Below, piece after piece: positions 6,888 to 8,986 of a DNA stretch of 8,986 nucleotides. Each line of letters begins with the position of its first letter. The stretch's first letter is position 1. Under the pieces are notes generated by a model that worked only from the letters and a program-made list of their open reading frames with translations, did no database searches and was not told the origin of the DNA. Source of the DNA: Candidatus Eisenbergiella stercorigallinarum (GTDB lineage Bacteria; Bacillota; Clostridia; Lachnospirales; Lachnospiraceae); assembly GCA_019120525.1 (NCBI GenBank), contig DWUW01000182.1, forward strand, positions 1-8,986, written 5' to 3'. The position numbers were made by a program, and so were the translations under genes.

Positions 6888-8009
6888 CTAAAACCATGTG
6901 TTCCATTTCCGCCTTCTGCCGGCGAACACCTCGTCCAGCACCTTCTTCGTATCCCGCCCGAACAGAGGGCCGGAGCAGAGCTGAACGTCGTTGATGCCGC
7001 CGAGAGACAGATTCGCCTCGATCAGGACGGCCTCCCCGTTTTCATCGATGGCCACATCCCAGGAGATCAGCCGGAAATGCCCCAGGAAGGGATGCGCCCT
7101 GCGCACAAGCTCCAGCGCGCTCTTTAAGCAGGGCACCCTCTGTTCCTCAAAGCGGTAGCCCAGCTGGGGGTGGCGTCTGATCGTCCGCCCGCTGTCCGTG
7201 ATGCCGATGGGGCGAAGCCTTCCGTCCGGGCGGACGCCGCAGTAGATGCCCCCGTGGCAGCCGTTGTCCACCCGCTCCTTCCCCACGCCGATCTTCAGGC
7301 AGACCGCGTAGATCTTCACCCGCTCGCCGGTCAGAAGGGAAACGATGCGCAGCGTGTTCACGGATTCCGGATGCAGCCGCGAAAGCGCCGGATGCTGCCG
7401 CACCGGCCTCTGGATCACCAGGTCACAGGGGATCTGGCGGACCAGCGCCTCCAGCCCTGCCCCGGCCTCTTTCCGGCCAAGAAAGCTCACGCCGTAGCCG
7501 CCCTGGGAGTTGACGGCCCGCTTTACCACAAGCTCCGGCTCCCCTGCGGCGGCCTCCTTCACCCGTCCAAAGGGAACCGGCGCAAGATTTCCGTCCAGCC
7601 AGGTCCCTCCGATCCTCATCCCGATCAGCTCCGGCTGTCTGATATGAGGGAAAAGCCGGTAATAGTAACACTTATTGTCCAGAAACCGGGCCTCTTCCCT
7701 ATGGGAAAAATAGCGGTCAACCTCCGTCACATACAGCTCCTCCGGCAGATAGTCCGGACGGAACACCCCGTTTTTATGGGAATAATAACGATGATACCGG
7801 TCCGTGATCCGCCGGACATAGGGACGGTAGAATCTCCTCACCGCCCTTTTCTGCCTGCCGGACAGCCCAGGCACATGCTTCAGGGAGGGCGTCACCATCC
7901 TGCGGTCCACCCGGATCAGCGCCGGGTTCCACAGGGTATTCAGGTCCGTGCGGCCTTCCTCATACCTGCCCGTCAGCAGGCATCTGATATTTTCCAGAAA
8001 ATCCTTCAT
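6888..8009 (-). CDS. Sugar-transfer-associated ATP-grasp enzyme
   Basis: This 373-residue cytoplasmic protein matches the ATP-grasp family described as sugar-transfer associated (ATPgrasp_ST type). ATP-grasp enzymes join a carboxylate to an amine or thiol through an acyl-phosphate. Visible landmarks are VVKRAVNSQGGYGV (161-174, ATP-binding lysine Lys163 and glycine loop), VIQRPVRQHPAL (198-209), SVNTLRIVS (216-224), VDNGCHGGIYCGV (247-259), and the metal-binding end WDVAIDENG (317-325) with LIEANLSLGGIND (329-341). The N-terminal 110 residues are basic and tyrosine-rich. The family often occurs in polysaccharide or envelope gene clusters, but its reaction is poorly known. The ATG at 8009 lies 14 bp after the STAS stop; its ribosome site is weak (AGGA 12 bases away), so translation may depend on ribosomes arriving from the STAS gene. 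The longer open frame upstream reads through the STAS gene and does not encode part of this protein. Confidence 0.87.
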   Translation of the reverse strand: MKDFLENIRCLLTGRYEEGRTDLNTLWNPALIRVDRRMVTPSLKHVPGLSGRQKRAVRRFYRPYVRRITDRYHRYYSHKNGVFRPDYLPEELYVTEVDRYFSHREEARFLDNKCYYYRLFPHIRQPELIGMRIGGTWLDGNLAPVPFGRVKEAAAGEPELVVKRAVNSQGGYGVSFLGRKEAGAGLEALVRQIPCDLVIQRPVRQHPALSRLHPESVNTLRIVSLLTGERVKIYAVCLKIGVGKERVDNGCHGGIYCGVRPDGRLRPIGITDSGRTIRRHPQLGYRFEEQRVPCLKSALELVRRAHPFLGHFRLISWDVAIDENGEAVLIEANLSLGGINDVQLCSGPLFGRDTKKVLDEVFAGRRRKWNTWF

Positions 8010-8023
8010 ATCCGCCCGCTTTC

Positions 8024-8326
8024 CTACGCTTCGATCTCCAGGATATCCGAAAAGCCCGTCGCCTCGAACACCTCGGATACCACCTCGTTGGGATGCCGGA
8101 TCAGAAGGCTCCCTCCGGATGCGTTCATCCTCTTCTGCGTGCTCAGAAGCACTCTGAGCCCCGCGCTTGAGATGTAGGCAAGCTCCGTGAAATCCAGGAT
8201 GAGCCGCGAAACGCCTTCCGCGCTGCTTCTGATCTCGTTTTCCAGCTCCGGAGCCGTCACCGTATCCAGCCTGCCCTCCAGCGCGATGGTAAGAACGTTG
8301 TTTTCCGTTTTTTTCGTGATATTCAT
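8024..8326 (-). CDS. STAS-domain anti-sigma-factor antagonist (RsbV/SpoIIAA type)
   Basis: This 100-residue protein is a single STAS domain, the normal length for RsbV and SpoIIAA. It begins with the strand VLTIALEGRLDTVTAPELE and carries the phosphorylation loop DFTELAYISSAGLRVLL. By alignment with SpoIIAA (MDSSGLG), Ser54 is the serine that a cognate kinase would phosphorylate; Ser53 sits where Asp is common. Unphosphorylated antagonist binds the kinase and frees its target. The cognate kinase and phosphatase are the last two genes of this unit, so all three core parts of a partner switch are present. The ATG at 8326 has a near-perfect AGGAGG site 4 bases upstream. As first gene, next to its own promoter, it is likely made in excess over the later products, as is usual for antagonists. 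Confidence in the family is very high; the partners are inferred from position. Confidence 0.95.
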   Translation of the reverse strand: MNITKKTENNVLTIALEGRLDTVTAPELENEIRSSAEGVSRLILDFTELAYISSAGLRVLLSTQKRMNASGGSLLIRHPNEVVSEVFEATGFSDILEIEA

Positions 8327-8358
8327 GATTCCTCCTGTTCTTTTGCACGGTACATTTC

Positions 8359-8388
8359 ATTATACGATTTCCCGGTTTCCCCGGGCAA
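8359..8388 (-). promoter_or_regulatory. SigA-type promoter of the six-gene operon
   Basis: On the minus strand a perfect TATAAT lies at 8364-8359 and TTGCCC (4 of 6 matches to TTGACA) at 8388-8383, with 18-bp spacing. The expected start near 8352 gives a short leader of about 25 nt carrying the AGGAGG site of the STAS gene. The inverted repeat CCCGG/CCGGG (8371-8375 and 8381-8385) lies in the spacer and touches the -35, so it could be an operator. The match to the housekeeping consensus suggests that the unit is not obviously driven by an alternative sigma factor under its own control. Confidence 0.6.
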
Positions 8389-8404
8389 TGGCCACTCGCC
8401 CCCG

Positions 8405-8429
8405 AAAACTGCGGCCTGGCAAACGGCCG
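8405..8429 (-). terminator. Weak candidate terminator after the ABC transporter gene
   Basis: On the minus strand CGGCC and GGCCG (8429-8425 and 8416-8412) can pair around an 8-base loop, followed two to three bases later by TTTT (8408-8405). The stem is short and the T run only four long. Larger GC-rich pairings lie just upstream (CGGCCG at 8424-8429 with 8445-8450; GCGGGCA at 8450-8456 with TGCCCGC at 8491-8497), so transcripts leaving the ABC gene would be strongly folded here. Some read-through into the STAS operon is possible. Confidence 0.3.
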
Positions 8430-8519
8430 TTCCTGTAAGGCTGTCGGCCGCGGGCAGGGCCAGCTCGCAGCAGTGCCGCTCCCTGTCCGTTGCCCGCCGA
8501 ATATCCGCAGCCCGCGGGT

Positions 8520-8986
8520 TCAGACGGCGAACTGGCTGTTGTAAAGCTGCGCGTAAAATCCGTTTTTCTGAAGGAGCTCCTCATGCCGTCCCTGCTCCAC
8601 GATATGGCCATCCCGCATGACCAGGATCACATCCGCCTCCCGGATGGTGGACAGGCGGTGCGCCACGATGAAGCTGGTGCGGCCCTTCATCATCTGCAGG
8701 AACGCCCCCTGGATCTTCATTTCCGTCCTGGTATCGATGGAGGAGGTCGCCTCGTCCAGGATCAGCATGGGCGGCAGGCAGAGCATCACGCGGGTGATGC
8801 ACAGAAGCTGCTTCTGTCCCTGGGACAGGCCGCCGCCGTCCTCGGCGATCACCGTATCATACCCCTTCGGCAGACGCTTGATGAAGCTGTGCGCATGGGA
8901 GGCCTTCGCGGCCGCGACGATCTCCTCTTCGGTGGCGTCCGGCTTTCCCATCACGATGTTTTCCCGGATGGTGCCCGCCTTCAGCC
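8520..8986 (-). CDS. ABC exporter, C-terminal ATPase part (cut by window edge)
   Basis: The frame is open from the window edge to a TGA at 8520, giving about 155 residues of the C-terminal nucleotide-binding domain. It enters at LKAGTIRENIVMGKPDATEE, the stretch just after the Q-loop in exporters of the MsbA/LmrA/multidrug type. The ABC signature LSQGQKQLL, Walker B with D-loop (MLILDEATSSID), and H-loop (FIVAHRLSTI) are all intact, and the C-terminal tail GHIVEQGRHEELLQKNGFYAQLYNSQF is typical of half-transporters with the ATPase domain fused after the membrane domain. The Walker A motif and membrane part lie outside the window. The substrate cannot be told. A promoter and a 193-bp gap separate it from the STAS gene, so it is probably in a different transcription unit. 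Confidence 0.93.
   Translation of the reverse strand, partial: LKAGTIRENIVMGKPDATEEEIVAAAKASHAHSFIKRLPKGYDTVIAEDGGGLSQGQKQLLCITRVMLCLPPMLILDEATSSIDTRTEMKIQGAFLQMMKGRTSFIVAHRLSTIREADVILVMRDGHIVEQGRHEELLQKNGFYAQLYNSQFAV

Noticed and set aside
7170..8177. Plus-strand open frame of 335 codons
   Set aside because: It is antisense to the ATP-grasp gene and shows no domain or ribosome binding site.
1296..8326. A sigma factor as output of the partner switch
   Set aside because: I looked for sigma-70 region 2 and 4 motifs in all real genes and found none; if one exists it lies outside the window.
8010..8360. N-terminal extension of the ATP-grasp frame to 8360
   Set aside because: This stretch overlaps the whole STAS gene in another frame. 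Its sequence is not protein-like, whereas the STAS reading has a clear domain and a strong ribosome site. The ATP-grasp homology begins after Met at 8009.

Overview
The window looks like chromosomal DNA from a GC-rich member of the Clostridia, most like Lachnospiraceae and relatives. That placement is inference: it rests on strong purine-rich Shine-Dalgarno sites, short or overlapping gene junctions, and protein types typical of gut Firmicutes (SpoIIE-family phosphatase, STAS antagonist, RsbW-like kinase, MATE exporter). I see no phage, insertion sequence, CRISPR array, tRNA or rRNA.

Layout. At the left edge is the 5' part of an unrecognised coiled-coil gene (minus strand, 1-254). An AT-rich divergent promoter region with a perfect 15-bp palindrome separates it from a LysR-family regulator (plus strand, 403-1302). 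Six tightly packed minus-strand genes then read from 8326 down to 1296: a STAS anti-sigma-factor antagonist, a sugar-transfer-associated ATP-grasp enzyme, a MATE transporter with a C-terminal degenerate RsbW-like domain, a GH3-family adenylating enzyme, a membrane-bound SpoIIE/PP2C phosphatase with an extracytoplasmic sensor and HAMP domain, and an RsbW-like GHKL kinase. The right edge (8520-8986) holds the C-terminal ATPase part of an ABC exporter, separated from the six-gene unit by a promoter region.

How the genes may work together. The first, fifth and sixth genes form a complete partner-switching set: antagonist, phosphatase and kinase. In known systems (RsbV/RsbU/RsbW, SpoIIAA/SpoIIE/SpoIIAB) the kinase phosphorylates the antagonist on a serine and the phosphatase reverses this, so an external signal sets the level of free antagonist. 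No sigma factor lies in the window. Instead the genes in between encode two unrelated ATP-dependent ligase-type enzymes (ATP-grasp and GH3) and an exporter whose cytoplasmic tail resembles an anti-sigma kinase that has lost its catalytic residues. The hypothesis is that the antagonist or kinase acts on the transporter tail, or on an off-window target, to couple an outside signal to production and export of a small conjugate or modification of the envelope. The gene calls are well supported; the joint function is inference.
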